Below the pieces are notes generated by a model. That model was not told the DNA's origin. It searched no databases and saw nothing but the letters and a program-made list of their open reading frames with translations. From Arthrobotrys musiformis (lineage: Eukaryota; Ascomycota; Orbiliomycetes; Orbiliales; Orbiliaceae): 64,000 nucleotides of DNA. Position numbers and translations under genes: made by a program. Every line of letters begins with the position of its first letter. Position 1 is the first letter of the stretch. Shown piece after piece: positions 33,801-43,877 of this stretch. The stretch covers positions 186,001-250,000 of the forward strand of contig JAVHJL010000012.1 of the NCBI GenBank assembly GCA_036971715.1. Direction: 5' to 3'.

Positions 33801-35444
33801 TTCTGTCATTTCGGTTGTGAACGTAGGTTCTGTCATTATATCGGTAGGTGAAGCCACTGAGGCTAAGGCTCTGGCTTCAGCGATGAAGGTGAGACCGTAA
33901 GGTTTTTGTTGATTAGGCTGTTCGATGCCTTTCAGCATGTAGAGCCCTATCTTAGGATCGTAGGAAGGTTCCGCTATAACGAAATCGCCACGTCTAATGA
34001 CGACTTGTTGCGCGTCAAAGCGTACACCGATGTCCCTGTTCATTAGTTTCCTAACTGATACAAGGTTCAGTGCCATCCTAGGGGCATATAGGACGCCAGG
34101 TACGGATAGGTAACAAGAAGGCGTCTCAATAACGACTTTACCATATCCTAATGCAGGTACGGTGGAGTTATCCCCTAACCTGATATCCTTCCCTTTCGAG
34201 AAGCTTACGTATGAATCCTCAACGAATGAGGTTATATCATTACAGATCCAGTGGCTAGCCCCTGAATCGAGATACCATGCAAGTTGAGAGGTATGATCCC
34301 TCATTTCATCGATAGAACTTGCAGTAAGAGAAATATAGATGTCACTTTCTTCTTGCACAGCGGTATAAGCGTCGATCTGAGCCTTAGGCTTAGTCCAATG
34401 CTTGGGCCTTAAATGTACATGTTTCTTCCAACAGGTATCTATAGTATGCCCAGGCTTTTTGCAGTGAGCGCATGGATCCGCCTTCCTGACTCCCGGATTC
34501 GATCTGGTAGGTACATGCTCACTAGGTGCAAAGCCTAGTGAGGATTCATCTGTACGCTGCCTTTTAGTTTCCGGCTCTGAGTCCTGAGGTGCAACTGAAT
34601 CGACAGTACGTTTGAATTTCTTCTTGCTTTTGGCATTGGCTGCAGCCACGGTGGGATTGGGCTGACCCTGTGCGTCTAGGTGGGAACCACCCTTCGTCTT
34701 AGGCTTCATAGAACCACGACGAGTGTCCTTGGCATTCTTCTCTATGAGTAGATTCCGAAGTATATACGTCTGAAGTGCTTCAAACGTCCAAGTATCACTA
34801 TCAGGGGAGTTGACTCCTACGTATAGACGGGTAAAGGTGATGACAGCTGCGTCTGAGGACGAATAAAGTGCCCCCAGAGCTGCGTTTATAATGGTAGATT
34901 GACTGAATTCTCCGGAGGCTAACTCCCGACGTTCACGCTGGATGCCAGCAACGTCCTCGAAGTATTTTTGTACGTGTATATACGCATCACCGGAGTCGGT
35001 TTTAATAGGGAGTGAGTTTAGGCGGGTTTCCAGTACGCTTATAGCGGTACGACTGTCAGGCCTAAAGCGTCGTTTGATAGATAGCATCATCTCTGCAGGC
35101 TGAAGCCCAGAGAGGGTGGTACGGATTACGTCGTGTACGGACTGTTGTATATGCCATTCTGTCGTAGAACGTGCAATTTGGTACTTCTTGATAGGAGCGA
35201 GTAACGATAGGTCGTTATTCTCTTCGACGATACCCGTATCGGTTGAGGTGGTAGCCTCAGGAGCGGTCGGGGGTTCAGCCTGAGCCGCAGTAGTCGGTGC
35301 CTGTACCGGTGTTTCCGCAATGAAGTCTGCCAGAATGTAGCCCCCCTTCGACTGGGACCTAAGAAAGAGGGTAATCTCCTCAAGCCAGCCCTGGTAGTTA
35401 CTGCCGTTGGCGTTAAGCCTGCGTTCTGCTGGGAAGGCGTTCAT
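30823..35444 (-). mobile_element. Ty1/Copia retrotransposon coding region
   Basis: Gag-pol in a single frame with the Copia domain order (integrase before reverse transcriptase). I searched the 120 bp upstream of the start and the 400 bp downstream of the end for matching long terminal repeats and found none, so the copy may be trimmed on one or both sides, or the LTRs lie beyond what I can match by eye. The JmjC-like gene starts only 115 bp upstream of the gag start. Confidence 0.75.
30918..35444 (-). CDS. Copia gag-pol polyprotein, 1508 aa, C-terminus shifted
   Basis: Start Met at 35444. Domains in order: gag; CCHC knuckle CAHCKKPGHTIDTC (about residue 326); aspartic protease WYLDSGASHWICND (about 394); GAG-pre-integrase HRKLGHIG (about 551) and CEPCSLGKS; integrase core IHIDVVGPF with VRLDNAREF and a Glu in ERAIRTLRE; reverse transcriptase GTRWVFTRKR, QLDVKTAFLNA and the active site TYVDDFFLLA (about 1213); RNase H ending AKSSTEAEVIASNHAGTEG (about 1430). 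All catalytic residues I can check are present. After NHNSER the frame goes off (TTTSSTYGYVVR, stop). The expected TKHYDIQYLWIRSEV continues one frame over to a stop at 30823, so a single-base loss near 30960-30967 removes the usual last 45 or so residues. Copia elements copy themselves through RNA in virus-like particles. Confidence 0.92.
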   Translation of the reverse strand: MNAFPAERRLNANGSNYQGWLEEITLFLRSQSKGGYILADFIAETPVQAPTTAAQAEPPTAPEATTSTDTGIVEENNDLSLLAPIKKYQIARSTTEWHIQQSVHDVIRTTLSGLQPAEMMLSIKRRFRPDSRTAISVLETRLNSLPIKTDSGDAYIHVQKYFEDVAGIQRERRELASGEFSQSTIINAALGALYSSSDAAVITFTRLYVGVNSPDSDTWTFEALQTYILRNLLIEKNAKDTRRGSMKPKTKGGSHLDAQGQPNPTVAAANAKSKKKFKRTVDSVAPQDSEPETKRQRTDESSLGFAPSEHVPTRSNPGVRKADPCAHCKKPGHTIDTCWKKHVHLRPKHWTKPKAQIDAYTAVQEESDIYISLTASSIDEMRDHTSQLAWYLDSGASHWICNDITSFVEDSYVSFSKGKDIRLGDNSTVPALGYGKVVIETPSCYLSVPGVLYAPRMALNLVSVRKLMNRDIGVRFDAQQVVIRRGDFVIAEPSYDPKIGLYMLKGIEQPNQQKPYGLTFIAEARALASVASPTDIMTEPTFTTEMTEMLRWHRKLGHIGWRIVRRVMAQAGEKLPPAKQSNPVCEPCSLGKSTIHRNTGPVTDKKSRPLERIHIDVVGPFQTASLHKRHLDPTNKMHEQAKYALVIVDEATHMKWVRFFAQRTEYRVRFIQFTVGMEGKLGPGTRVMNVRLDNAREFLQEEIQEFCLKYGIELEPSAPYEHEQNGTAERAIRTLRELAATMLIESGLPEVFWPEAISTACSISNRLPTSHSKSPTSPHERFTSTPVDYSRLHPFGCLAYVTVPKERRQKLLSQHRAWKGIFLGYTTSLKQYRVWNITKKVVSIVRDVTFVDSSMPAREYYNSCFPDRYWKKAYVGTAPLVPVPTDPKDVVLLKDLNERKLYDRTNEYIGTLLPVDSAPKQPSFSVYIDTPKPIEPEQEIQTEETALPTATTADEKGALRRSSRLQRIEAANNTFSGSRKTGAARKLRATLALKLQDESPAVTALVAEGDAAIDLDLPQSYKEAMASSEAKEWSEAVQREITSLYENGTWSELREVPKGKPMGTRWVFTRKRTDTGILHKARLVVKGYEQRFGIHYTETYAPVVNLRTVRTLLALAAVMDLEIHQLDVKTAFLNATLPISERVAIAIPEGCTVPDEVKALLLLKSLYGLKQAPYLWNDDLSRTLLSEDFPFEMERSPADECLYVTEGMVIVTYVDDFFLLARDVSMIQKVKAALMRKYGIKDMGEAKRFLGLRITRNRTARTLRIDQEEYCKSILERFDMLNRKARQTPMDPGVRLSKDTTWALLSEDDVQIYRSMLGSLMYAAQGCRLDLAYTVAKLGQYSNAPTEEHWKAIIWAYQYLGATYKQALHYNCNDTTEERLPLSLEGCGDADWAQTYGPEPIARKSTSGYVYRLAGSAVSWSSKLQGTIAKSSTEAEVIASNHAGTEGVWLRKLMESVLVRFIPNLQVPLPPTTLYMDNTAAIVTNTTGGNHNSERSTTTSSTYGYVVR

Positions 35445-35559
35445 TTTGGTAGGTATGAGTGGTTAAACTGCCGGTTGCGGTAAATGTGATGATGCAGGTT
35501 CAGGGTAGGTACGCCTGAACTATAAGAGAGGCACAATATAAATGTAGGATAAAACCGAT

Positions 35560-36122
35560 TTGCATATTTACCCCCAGTGCGAACAGCATGTAAGTCACCT
35601 GGACGTTTTCGTGTTGCCCACCTTCCTAGAAGAAAGTGGCTTTACCGCTCACCGAATCGTGCAAAGGGAAGGAGAGCTTCTCGTTACGCTGCCTTACGCC
35701 AACATTGAAGGTATTCACGTTGATGCTTGCTCTTCTACCCGCCTCGTGGTAACCGCTGACGTTTGTTAGGCTACAACACGGGATACAGTGCCGAACTGAC
35801 TTCTCACTTCTTGCCGCTTAGTCGCACGCATTTTTTCGAAAACCGAGCCGTGTGCGACCGCCTGTGTGGAGTGGAAGAGCAAGAACGCAATAACTCGAGG
35901 ATAAGCTATCGAAACTTGAGAATGTGGCGATGTGCCCCTCAGCAAGAGATGGCCCCCATCAAAGACTTCATCAGAAGGCGGAAGCACCTTTTGGAAGAAT
36001 ACAGCACCCGGGACCTACTTGCTGGTGAGCTCGATTTGAGGGCTAGGGCCAGAGATAACGAGCAGCTCCAAGAGCCAGATGAACCTGGACAGCTCGAACC
36101 TGCTCTGTCTGACGTAGAATAG
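35560..36122 (+). CDS. JmjC-like domain, C-terminal half, two exons
   Basis: Exon 1 (to 35710) and exon 2 (35770-36122) join across a 59-bp intron with donor GTATTC, branch CGCTGAC and acceptor GTTAG. The joined product reads HLDVFVLPTFL, HRIVQREGELLVTLPYANIE, then GYNTGYSAELTSHFLP. This follows the second half of a JmjC fold (P..L...G....VQ..GE.V.T.P.....GYN.G...AE...F). The metal ligands expected in the N-terminal half are not in this window, and the His of the usual YH.GYN is replaced (NIEGYN), so demethylase activity is doubtful. The tail has a Cys/Arg stretch and an acidic end. An acceptor-like ACCCCCAG lies just inside the putative start, so upstream exons may have been displaced by the Copia element immediately before it. 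Confidence 0.55.
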
Positions 36123-39100
36123 AGGGTCGGTCGCCCGTTCGCTGTGTGTTTGGAATGGCTTGCCTGTACTTTTCTTACGCCTCTCTTTTGCTTCCCTCTT
36201 GCTCTTAAAATCCATATTTGATTTTGTCCGCTCTCCCTTTTCTTTCCTTCTCTCTTACTATCTATTATCTGCTATCCAAACCAGGTGCCCGCGGCCCCGT
36301 TTCGAAAACCCTTGCTCTGGCTAACTATATCTTGTTCTTCAATTCACCCTTTTGTTTGTCGCATAGCCATATACTCGTCGCGTAGCCATATCGAGTAGCC
36401 TAATTATCAGCTATTATTAATATTTCCTCGGTTACGAGTTTTACTTTTGATTGGATGAGCCTACGCATACTAGTGCACCTACCGCCGGCAGGCATAACAT
36501 ACAAGCAGCTTACCCGGCCGATATAGCCATTTGAAACTGTTCCTGTAGCTTCCAATGCTTGGGGTTCGAACCAGGCATTCCTTTATGTTTGGTATATCGG
36601 TATGTGGGACTGACGCCAAGTTCACTTTGACTTTCAAGCCTGCGGTCCTCAATGTTACTTCGTTCACCTTATTGTCATTGGAATTATATTCTTGCGGATT
36701 TTATTCGGTACAAGAGTATATGATGTAGGTATGAAACGTTAACCAGGACTTGATGACAGGTAAAGGAAGAGTAATCGGATTACCAGTTTGGCAAGAAGAT
36801 GCCGGGTTATCTTCCTCATTCATTATAACCATTTCCTCACCTTCATCCAGGTTTGCGAATAATCCTATTAATGTATGGAGAGTCGATACAATTATAATTA
36901 TACGCTGCATTCGAAGTTGTTTGTCATCTCGTGAGTGGCAGTAAACCGGGAGGAAGTACGAGAGGGTTTGGCGGAGTCCTAGATTCTCATTTGTTGGTGG
37001 ATCAAAGTAGCCCCGGTTATACGTTATCTATATATCGGTTAGTTGAAGTTGACATGATTGAGACTGGCGCTAGATCGATGTTTCACGATTCTACCTAATT
37101 AGCTACTCAATTACAACCTCATCCTTATTCGTAAGTCGTACCACTCAAAGTCAGAATGCGTGTAAATTTATTGTTAGCAAGTTAACTTCTACTCCATTGA
37201 TACTTGAGGCCAAAAAGGACTCCGGGCTAGCCATCTCAATCCTTAAAGACGTATGTGGCTAGGATAAGGCTGGGTGAACAAGGGGGCGCCTTTCATTCCA
37301 TTATACCTACTCGCCCACGATGCCACCCACGGCGTCGTCCCTGAATATATATATAGGTTCAAGATTCCCCCCTGGCGCTTATGGAGTATTAATCGCGATA
37401 TGTAGTTGTACCTGTATACGATTGTACATATGGTGTACGTTCACTCTATAGCGGCGAGTCCTGCTTGTACATGTCCCGCAAACAAGTGCCGCTGCACATA
37501 GGCTCTACTTTACAACATCGGATAGGATCTGCCACCATATTAAAACGTTTGTGCAGACCCATAGTACAGCTAGTCTTGTCACCGAACCCGCAAAGGCGAG
37601 TCTAGTTGCGACGACCGGCTCGACAGGTTGGTCTCAACGGTTTTAGTACCGGTTTCAACAGTCTCTACCACCAGGCACAATACCCAATCCAACCCGCAGG
37701 AACATGTTTGATGTTGCATCAAGTATTTCGCTAGGAGCGATCGCAAACTTAAAAGCTACAAGCTCCTTGGGTTATATTTCTCACACCACGTTGCCTTACG
37801 CTTTCCAATCTCCACTAATATACAGACAGAACGCCAGTTACAAAAAATCCTACTATCTCTACCTATCCATTATCTAGTCCTAATTTCTTTTGTTTGACGA
37901 TATTCAAGCATGGGTCTGTTGGGCTTACTTAATCCAAGCACTAGGTTGGAAGGTTGGTGCCATTCATTCGTTTCACAGCCATCTATTTCTATTAGTGTTT
38001 TGGCTACCGGCGCTGCTTGTGTGTGTTCGCTTTGGCCTGTTACCCTCCCGATTTCGTTCTGCATATGACAGCTGCGTTCCTCGAAAGATCATACAGTACG
38101 ATATTTAGTTACTATTCCTGTTCCCGCGTTTGTTGGATCCAGTCTCCCTCCATTACAAACCCACGCATGCGAGTGACCTCCATTCTTTTAATAACCCTAT
38201 CAGTCGCGCGGCCAGGGCCGGGCACCGTTACGGGACGAAAAAAAAAACCCGAAAAGGATAATCCCGACATAAAAGTTCGTACAGGACGAAGACCGTCAAG
38301 CCTGTTACCGGGCTTGCTCGCAGGCCTGTTCACATATATATACCTAGACAAGTAAACGGATTTAAGTCTAGACTGGAATTATTTACCGTCGTTCGAGCTC
38401 GCAAGTTTGTTCTTGATTTCACTTTTGTTAAAATAGATGGGCGCTAGTTGAACGGAACCAAAGGACCAAGATAGAATCCCTTTTGATATATAAGAGCTCC
38501 TCTACCATATTCTCGCACTATTATTTGCTATTTTGGTATATGGTTATCACTACCGACATAAGCCATGGATCTTTCAACGACAAACCATAAGAGTAAGTGA
38601 TTACAGGATCCAGGGTAGAATTGCCTTGTCGTCAGACTACTCAATTCCGTCATGGGAAGATGTTCCCCGAAACTGGAGCCTTATCCATGGCTTGATTATA
38701 GCTTGCCAGTTGTAGGTTATATCAATATTTCTAGAGGGTAAGGCTTTTGCTTTGAGGCGGCCACCGGGTTCAATTCACGCTTTGTTTGGGGGCTTACGCA
38801 CCGCACATATCTCTTTCTGCATTTTATCGCCTAAACCCTTGGGTTTTGAACGGCTAGGGCTGTCTTATCATCCATATGTTGTATTAAATATTTTCTGATG
38901 CGGAAGGCCAGTTGGTTAGATGCGTGCTGTCAAAACTATATGGTAACAATAGTCTATATGAGCACGGCTAACCAGGTGCCCGTATCGCTACTGTTCTTTC
39001 CGGTGGGATGTCTGGAGAGTTTAGAATGCAAATACCAAAAAATAGAAGCCGGAAATTAGTCGCCCTGAAATTCAGATCTGTGTCGTCACAAAACAATACT

Positions 39101-40670
39101 GCTTATCGATGGATGTATACCTTCTACCCCCCGCTGAGCGCAGTAACGCGGATGAGAACAGTAGTTCTAAGTGCAATGAGTGAAGCCAGTATTAAAGATG
39201 AACCTTTTAGTTTTATGGTGGTCATTTGGTACTTTGAATGTATAAAGTTTTATCCTGGGTTGGGACCGAATGGATAGCTCCGGGGTCAGACGCTTTGGTC
39301 ACGATCTGCTGTTTAGACTACGGGCTTGCTTGTTAGCGGTAAGTAAGGAAGTGTCACGGATATTAATGACAAGCCATGTGTATCGGAAAATATTTGGGAA
39401 TACCAAATGCGCGATATTTGGGTAAGAATATGATTATATTCTGTAATAAGATGATAGAATATTTATATGCCTTTAGAAGATGTGATCTGCCTGTTGAAGA
39501 AGGTATGCACCCGGTTTGTTAGATTATATGAACTTGCGTTATGCTAATTAAAGTGGGACTGGCTGTCAGTCTGACAATATCTGGAACTCACTGGGTTTGT
39601 AAATACGCACCACTACACAAGATTTCCTAATACAAATAGGAAGGATTTAGTTGGTCTATCACTATGGGCCAATGCAAACCGGTCATGTTATGCCTGTTGG
39701 TAGACCATCAATTTGATTAGAACCATCGATCGCGTGCGGGTGGACCGGCCGAGCCTAGCGAGGAACATACTGGGACGAGCCGATTGGCTGAGTCAGACTC
39801 GGATGTGGACGAGCCGAGCCTATTGTATATGAGTCGAGGCGGGCACGTATAATTGAGCCGAGCCTATTGGATGAGTCGTATACGGACGAGCAATTGGCCT
39901 AGCCAATCTGAATAATGTACCTGGCCGAGCCGAGTATATAACACACGATATTGACATGGACGAGCAATTTGATTGGCCGAGTCGTGTAGCGCTGGCCGAG
40001 GTATCAGACGAGAGCCTCGGTAATCAATCCTTCATTTTGTCAGAAAAAAGGTTACTGTCCTTGCTGCAGCTGAAGGGGTAGCTTATATTGGTTTCGCTCT
40101 TTTTACTCCTTTTGCTACTGCTGCTCTTCTTGCTGCTACTGGTGTTGCTGCTGCTGCTTGACCCAAGGCTCCGGGCGGTTGACTCTTCATAATCTTAGTC
40201 CAATTGTTACTTTTGTTGGGGTACAGAGGGCGATAGCGAGGGTGAAAATGGTGATGGCATTATAGTGCATTTAAAGAAAAAAGTAATTATATTAGTGTAA
40301 TTGATGGTGGATGAACTTTTTTTTGTTGTGATCTCGTTATGGCTCGTGTAGACGACACCGAAGTCTTTGATTCTATAAACTGGCCGGGGTGTTGCATCTT
40401 CGTTTTGCAGGAGTATGGTTATATCAAGTATCTTAACGAAGAATAATTAAATGCAAAAATATATGGGTTTACCGGATGATTTTGGTGAAAGAATAGCTGG
40501 AGAAAGGTTGAATGATTAATAAGTTGGGTCAAATGGGCGGGAAGTCGTAGGGTAATTGAGCTTGTCATTGGCTTGGTTTTAAATCTTCCTAGACAAGAAC
40601 AAGCAGCAACACATTTTCGTGGGCGACAGCGGAATCGCCAAACCAGTCTCGTAACCAGAAGGACGAAAAA
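36123..40670. other. 4.5-kb stretch without a supported gene
   Basis: Only short frames with no family resemblance. It contains a degenerate GAGCCGAGCC repeat near its right end and a CTGCTG-type run near 40115-40160. Base composition is ordinary and I see no splice-joined coding trace. Confidence 0.5.
39745..40015. repeat. Degenerate tandem repeat on GGACGAGCCGAGCCTATTGG
   Basis: At least five imperfect units with GAGCCGAGCCTATTG, GGACGAGC(A/C), TGAGTC and GGCCGAG blocks spaced about 45-60 bp apart. Confidence 0.6.
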
Positions 40671-41147
40671 ATGGCAACATCAACCTTCACCCAGCAACAC
40701 ATACACTTCGCTGGGAGGTGCCAGCAATGCGCGGAAACAAAAACGACCCGCACTCTCCTAGAGATGGAGCTACAGGCTCTCTCAACCGAAAACATCAAGC
40801 TTCGAGAGGAACTCGGCCGCGAACATAAAAGAATGATTGAATCCATAGATGCCCTGCGCCAGCAATATGAGGAAAAAATTCAAAAACTCAATAAGGAACA
40901 TCTAAAAAGCCAAAAGAAAACGCTGGAAGACATTTTCAACCTACATACCCGCAACCTAGACACCCGAAACAATCACACCGATACCATGCTCTCGAACGAG
41001 ATCTCGATGTCGAAGTTCCGCGGTCGCACCAGACCGGACCGGTGTTTCTCTCAATCACGCGCGAGCCAAGGGCGACAAGAAGACACCGACTACTTTTCAA
41101 AAGTTTCTGAGGTAGCGAGAGCCCCCGAGGCCTCTATCGGCAAATAG
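40671..41147 (+). CDS. Small coiled-coil protein, 158 aa
   Basis: Starts MATSTFTQQHIHFAGRCQQC. Residues about 25-95 form a clear heptad-rich helix (EMELQALSTENIKLREELG and QQYEEKIQKLNKEHLKSQKK). The C terminus is basic and Ser-rich (KFRGRTRPDRCFSQSRASQ). The CQQC near the start could be half of a metal site. It is convergent with the minus-strand coiled-coil gene at 41185-41505, 37 bp apart. No family is recognised; the coiled coil suggests self- or partner-association. Confidence 0.5.
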   Translation: MATSTFTQQHIHFAGRCQQCAETKTTRTLLEMELQALSTENIKLREELGREHKRMIESIDALRQQYEEKIQKLNKEHLKSQKKTLEDIFNLHTRNLDTRNNHTDTMLSNEISMSKFRGRTRPDRCFSQSRASQGRQEDTDYFSKVSEVARAPEASIGK

Positions 41148-41184
41148 ATTTCCCAATGCTAGATGAAACCCACTTTTTTTTCTT

Positions 41185-41505
41185 CTAAATTCTATCAAGG
41201 GGTCGAAGCCTTGTTGACATTGCCCGTACCCTTCGTAAAGACCATTCATTTTGGTCTCTTTCGAGATTATCCGCAACTTCCTTCATTTGACATGTCCTAC
41301 GATGTATTGTATTCATGAATATCATAGTTTTTTCAATAAACTCGTCTCTGACTCGTACGTCATTTTCCAGACTTGAAACCTGGTTCCGTAAAGTAATGTT
41401 CTCGTTTTTGAGTTGCTGATAGGTTGCGGGGCTCTTGCACTCGTTTGGCCTTTTGTTATCTTTGGCCGGAACCGGAGGAGGGCTATTTGATGTTTGCCTC
41501 TCCAT
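41185..41505 (-). CDS. Small coiled-coil protein, 106 aa
   Basis: ATG at 41505, with a Pro-rich start (MERQTSNSPPPVPAKDNK) and then a helix with heptads (YQQLKNENITLRNQVSSLEN, then VRVRDEFIEKT). It contains two Cys but no patterned domain. It faces the gene at 40671-41147 tail to tail. It may be related in design to the coiled-coil half of the Cys-rich gene at 55573-56482. Unknown function. Confidence 0.45.
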   Translation of the reverse strand: MERQTSNSPPPVPAKDNKRPNECKSPATYQQLKNENITLRNQVSSLENDVRVRDEFIEKTMIFMNTIHRRTCQMKEVADNLERDQNEWSLRRVRAMSTRLRPLDRI

Positions 41506-41906
41506 AGCTTTTTACGCTGATGGAGTGACCGACGACTTTGAAGAAGTAAGAAAAAGAGAAAATGAAAATAAATCAGCGAAAATGGAAATGTAAATAAAGG
41601 ACGACGTAGATGGGGCTTAATAGGGTTAAAAATCCCCAATAGAGTGCATGGAAGCTTGATTCTATTCGTAAATTATTCCTTGTATTTCGATTAATTAGAT
41701 GCCGCCAGGAGAAATTTGGACTTCCGAAAAGTAGCTAAGGAAGCCTTTTAAGTGGGTTTGGTTGGCTAGCCTGTTTATCCTATAAACCTGAGACCCTGCC
41801 CACTACCTCCAACATCCTATACCCTCCCGTACGGTATATATATCCCTCTCGCGTGCATCTGAGAACCACGAAAAGTATCAAGCACTGCATTTTAACTGCC
41901 TTAAAA
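41506..41906. other. Divergent promoter interval
   Basis: About 400 bp between the minus-strand coiled-coil gene and the plus-strand kinase-like gene. A TATATATA box occurs at about 41838-41845, some 65 bp upstream of the chosen start at 41907. No gene. Confidence 0.4.
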
Positions 41907-43296
41907 ATGGATAATCACCGCGATCGCAACGTTAACCGGCCGGTGACCACTTGGATGGCTAGTCCGTCCTCGTTGACTCAACCACAAAAAGCTAAGCCAT
42001 TTGCTCCACTACCTGTGATCGCTGAGGCCACTACCTCGAGGCACAATACGGCCATAGATCGAAACCAGACCAATCGAAAACCGTACACTTCAAATGTCGA
42101 AATCCACAATATACCTCCAATACAAGATCAGCCTGGTCAACCTTCAATCCCGGTTACCGTCTCGAGCATTTGGCAACATTATCTCAGAATCTGCATGGTT
42201 AAGCATTGGGATAAATGGTATTTGGCCCTTCACAACCAAGAAATGAACTTGGTTGTAGTAAGAAAAATCACTGTCTCGAGTTTCCACGCTATTCAAGATC
42301 TTCCTACAATCCGACACGAAAACATCGCTACTTTCGAGATTATTTTCGAGAACCTAGCACCGTCATCTCGAGAGTATTATATAGCAGCCGAATATATGGA
42401 GCTAACACTACAACATGTAATCGACTCGGTATTTGACCTTGAAGAAAGTGAGATTGCTACTATTATACGTGAGGTCAGCGTAACGCACGCGTTTGCAGAG
42501 ACATATTTCATAGCATTCAGGCTAACAATTTCAACATCCAATGCAGATATTGGACGCCAGAAGCTTTCTCCAGATTAACGGTCTCGACCATTGCGATATC
42601 ACCCCTTCTCGAGTTTTAATCTCTGCTTCGACTGGTAGTGTTAAAATCGGCGACCCATTCGCAATTAAAAAGATCGATACCAAAAATAGACAAGATGCTC
42701 AATATGCATGTTATCTTCCGAACGAAATGATATTATTTTCTCAATTTCCTACCGTCGATTCCGCTGCTATTCGGTACCCCGAGCTAGGAAGCGCTCAGCT
42801 GCAGAAAACTTTAGTTAAATCTGATCACTTAGGAGTTCATACCGAAAGTTCAGCGAGTGCTGATTCGAATGATATTGAGGATGAGTATATCGCACTCGAG
42901 CACGGGCACACAATCCGATCGCAATCTGAGCCGAAGAGGACGTTGACGGAGACTGAGTCCGAAGTGGAACCCCCGAGGCGCAGTTCCGGGTTAATCGAAT
43001 CACGACGCATGGATAAGGCTAGGGCCACTTCGATAAGTAGATCATGCATTGGCAGGGCTGACGATATCCGGAAGATTTTATGGCGCTCGTTTCAGGACTT
43101 TAGCGAAATGACAGATCTAGCGGATATTCGACCGGACCTAAGCAAATATGATGTCGCGGAGATGGGGTCAAGCCACCAGACAAGGAGCTCCGAGAACCAG
43201 CGAAACTCTTCCAGCTACGGGCTATTGAGGAGGAAAAGGAATCTTGAGAGTGACCTACTACTGTCTCCGATGATATTACGTCGTCCCAACCACTGA
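41907..43296 (+). CDS. Degenerate protein-kinase-like protein, two exons
   Basis: Exon 1 (41907-42479) and exon 2 (42547-43296) join in frame across a 67-bp intron (GTAACG donor, GCTAACA branch, ATGCAG acceptor). The fold follows a Ser/Thr kinase: a beta3-like MNLVVVRKITVSSF, then LPTIRHENIATFEIIFEN, a hinge-like EYYIAAEYMELTLQHVI, helix E EIATIIREVSILDARSFLQ, and a catalytic-loop equivalent GLDHCDITPSRVLISASTGS followed by VKIGDP. It is nearest in feel to STE20/PAK-type kinases. The glycine loop is not recognisable, HRD is HCD, the metal-binding Asn is replaced in PSRV, and DFG reads IGD, so it is probably a pseudokinase. The C-terminal 150 residues are Ser/Glu-rich. Coding trace continues in other frames to 43877, so the 3' end may have more introns. 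Confidence 0.6.
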
Positions 43297-43358
43297 AGCG
43301 TATTAGAAGAGGGAAAAAAACCAGACCTAGACATAATTCTACTGACACCGCTCTCTAA

Positions 43359-43877
43359 TCATTTACGTCGCAAAGCTCTAATAGGGTCATAGATTTAACT
43401 GACATACGATCAGATGTCGGTGAATGGAATGACGGATCAGGATCCAGCAAAGCCCCAAACTGTGGGGATCCGCCATTACAACCTAATGATATAGGAACAT
43501 GGGCTAAGCGAGAAGAAAAAACCGGCCCCGTACATGACTATCAGGGTTCAGCCCATTCAAAGGACAAGGGCATAATTCTTGTACACTTGCCTCAAGGACA
43601 GGTATACCTCAAATTTACACAATCGGTTGACGGAACTCAATTAGTGGGTATCTTAAACCCCAAAGAGAAAGAACCCCCAAAACAATCAAAATTCTTGGCC
43701 ACATTGCGAACTGGCGCAATCGTAGGCCACGTTCAAAGGGATAGAAGCTGCTCATTGAAGTATACCTGGCGCTGGAAAACTGGAAGCAAAATTGCGATTG
43801 AGGAAGGAGATTTAAATGAAACGATATTAAACGAATACTGGAGAAGACAATTTCAAAATGAAGACAGGCGGGTTTAA
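43359..43877 (+). CDS. Probable 3' exon of the kinase-like gene or separate hypothetical protein
   Basis: One frame is open from 43359 to the stop at 43877. It reads NRVIDLTDIRSDVGEWNDGS, then ILVHLPQGQVYLKFTQSVDG, and GSKIAIEEGDLNETILNEYW. It looks like ordinary coding sequence rather than random frame. It begins directly after the kinase-like frame fades, in the same orientation, so it is most simply the end of that gene after an intron or frameshift. The exact junction could not be fixed. Confidence 0.4.
   Translation, partial: SFTSQSSNRVIDLTDIRSDVGEWNDGSGSSKAPNCGDPPLQPNDIGTWAKREEKTGPVHDYQGSAHSKDKGIILVHLPQGQVYLKFTQSVDGTQLVGILNPKEKEPPKQSKFLATLRTGAIVGHVQRDRSCSLKYTWRWKTGSKIAIEEGDLNETILNEYWRRQFQNEDRRV

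Noticed and set aside
30300..36000. LTR pair around the Copia element
   Set aside because: No matching sequence was found by eye between the 3' flank (30300-30820) and the 5' flank (35450-35900); a self-alignment would be needed.
36540..36590. tRNA-like B-box (GGGTTCGAACC-type) sequence
   Set aside because: The self-complementary GGTTCGAACC reads on both strands, but no A-box or acceptor-stem partner lies at the right distance on either strand.
38755..38785. Second B-box-like word GGGTTCAATTC
   Set aside because: The flanking T-stem does not pair and no cloverleaf can be drawn.
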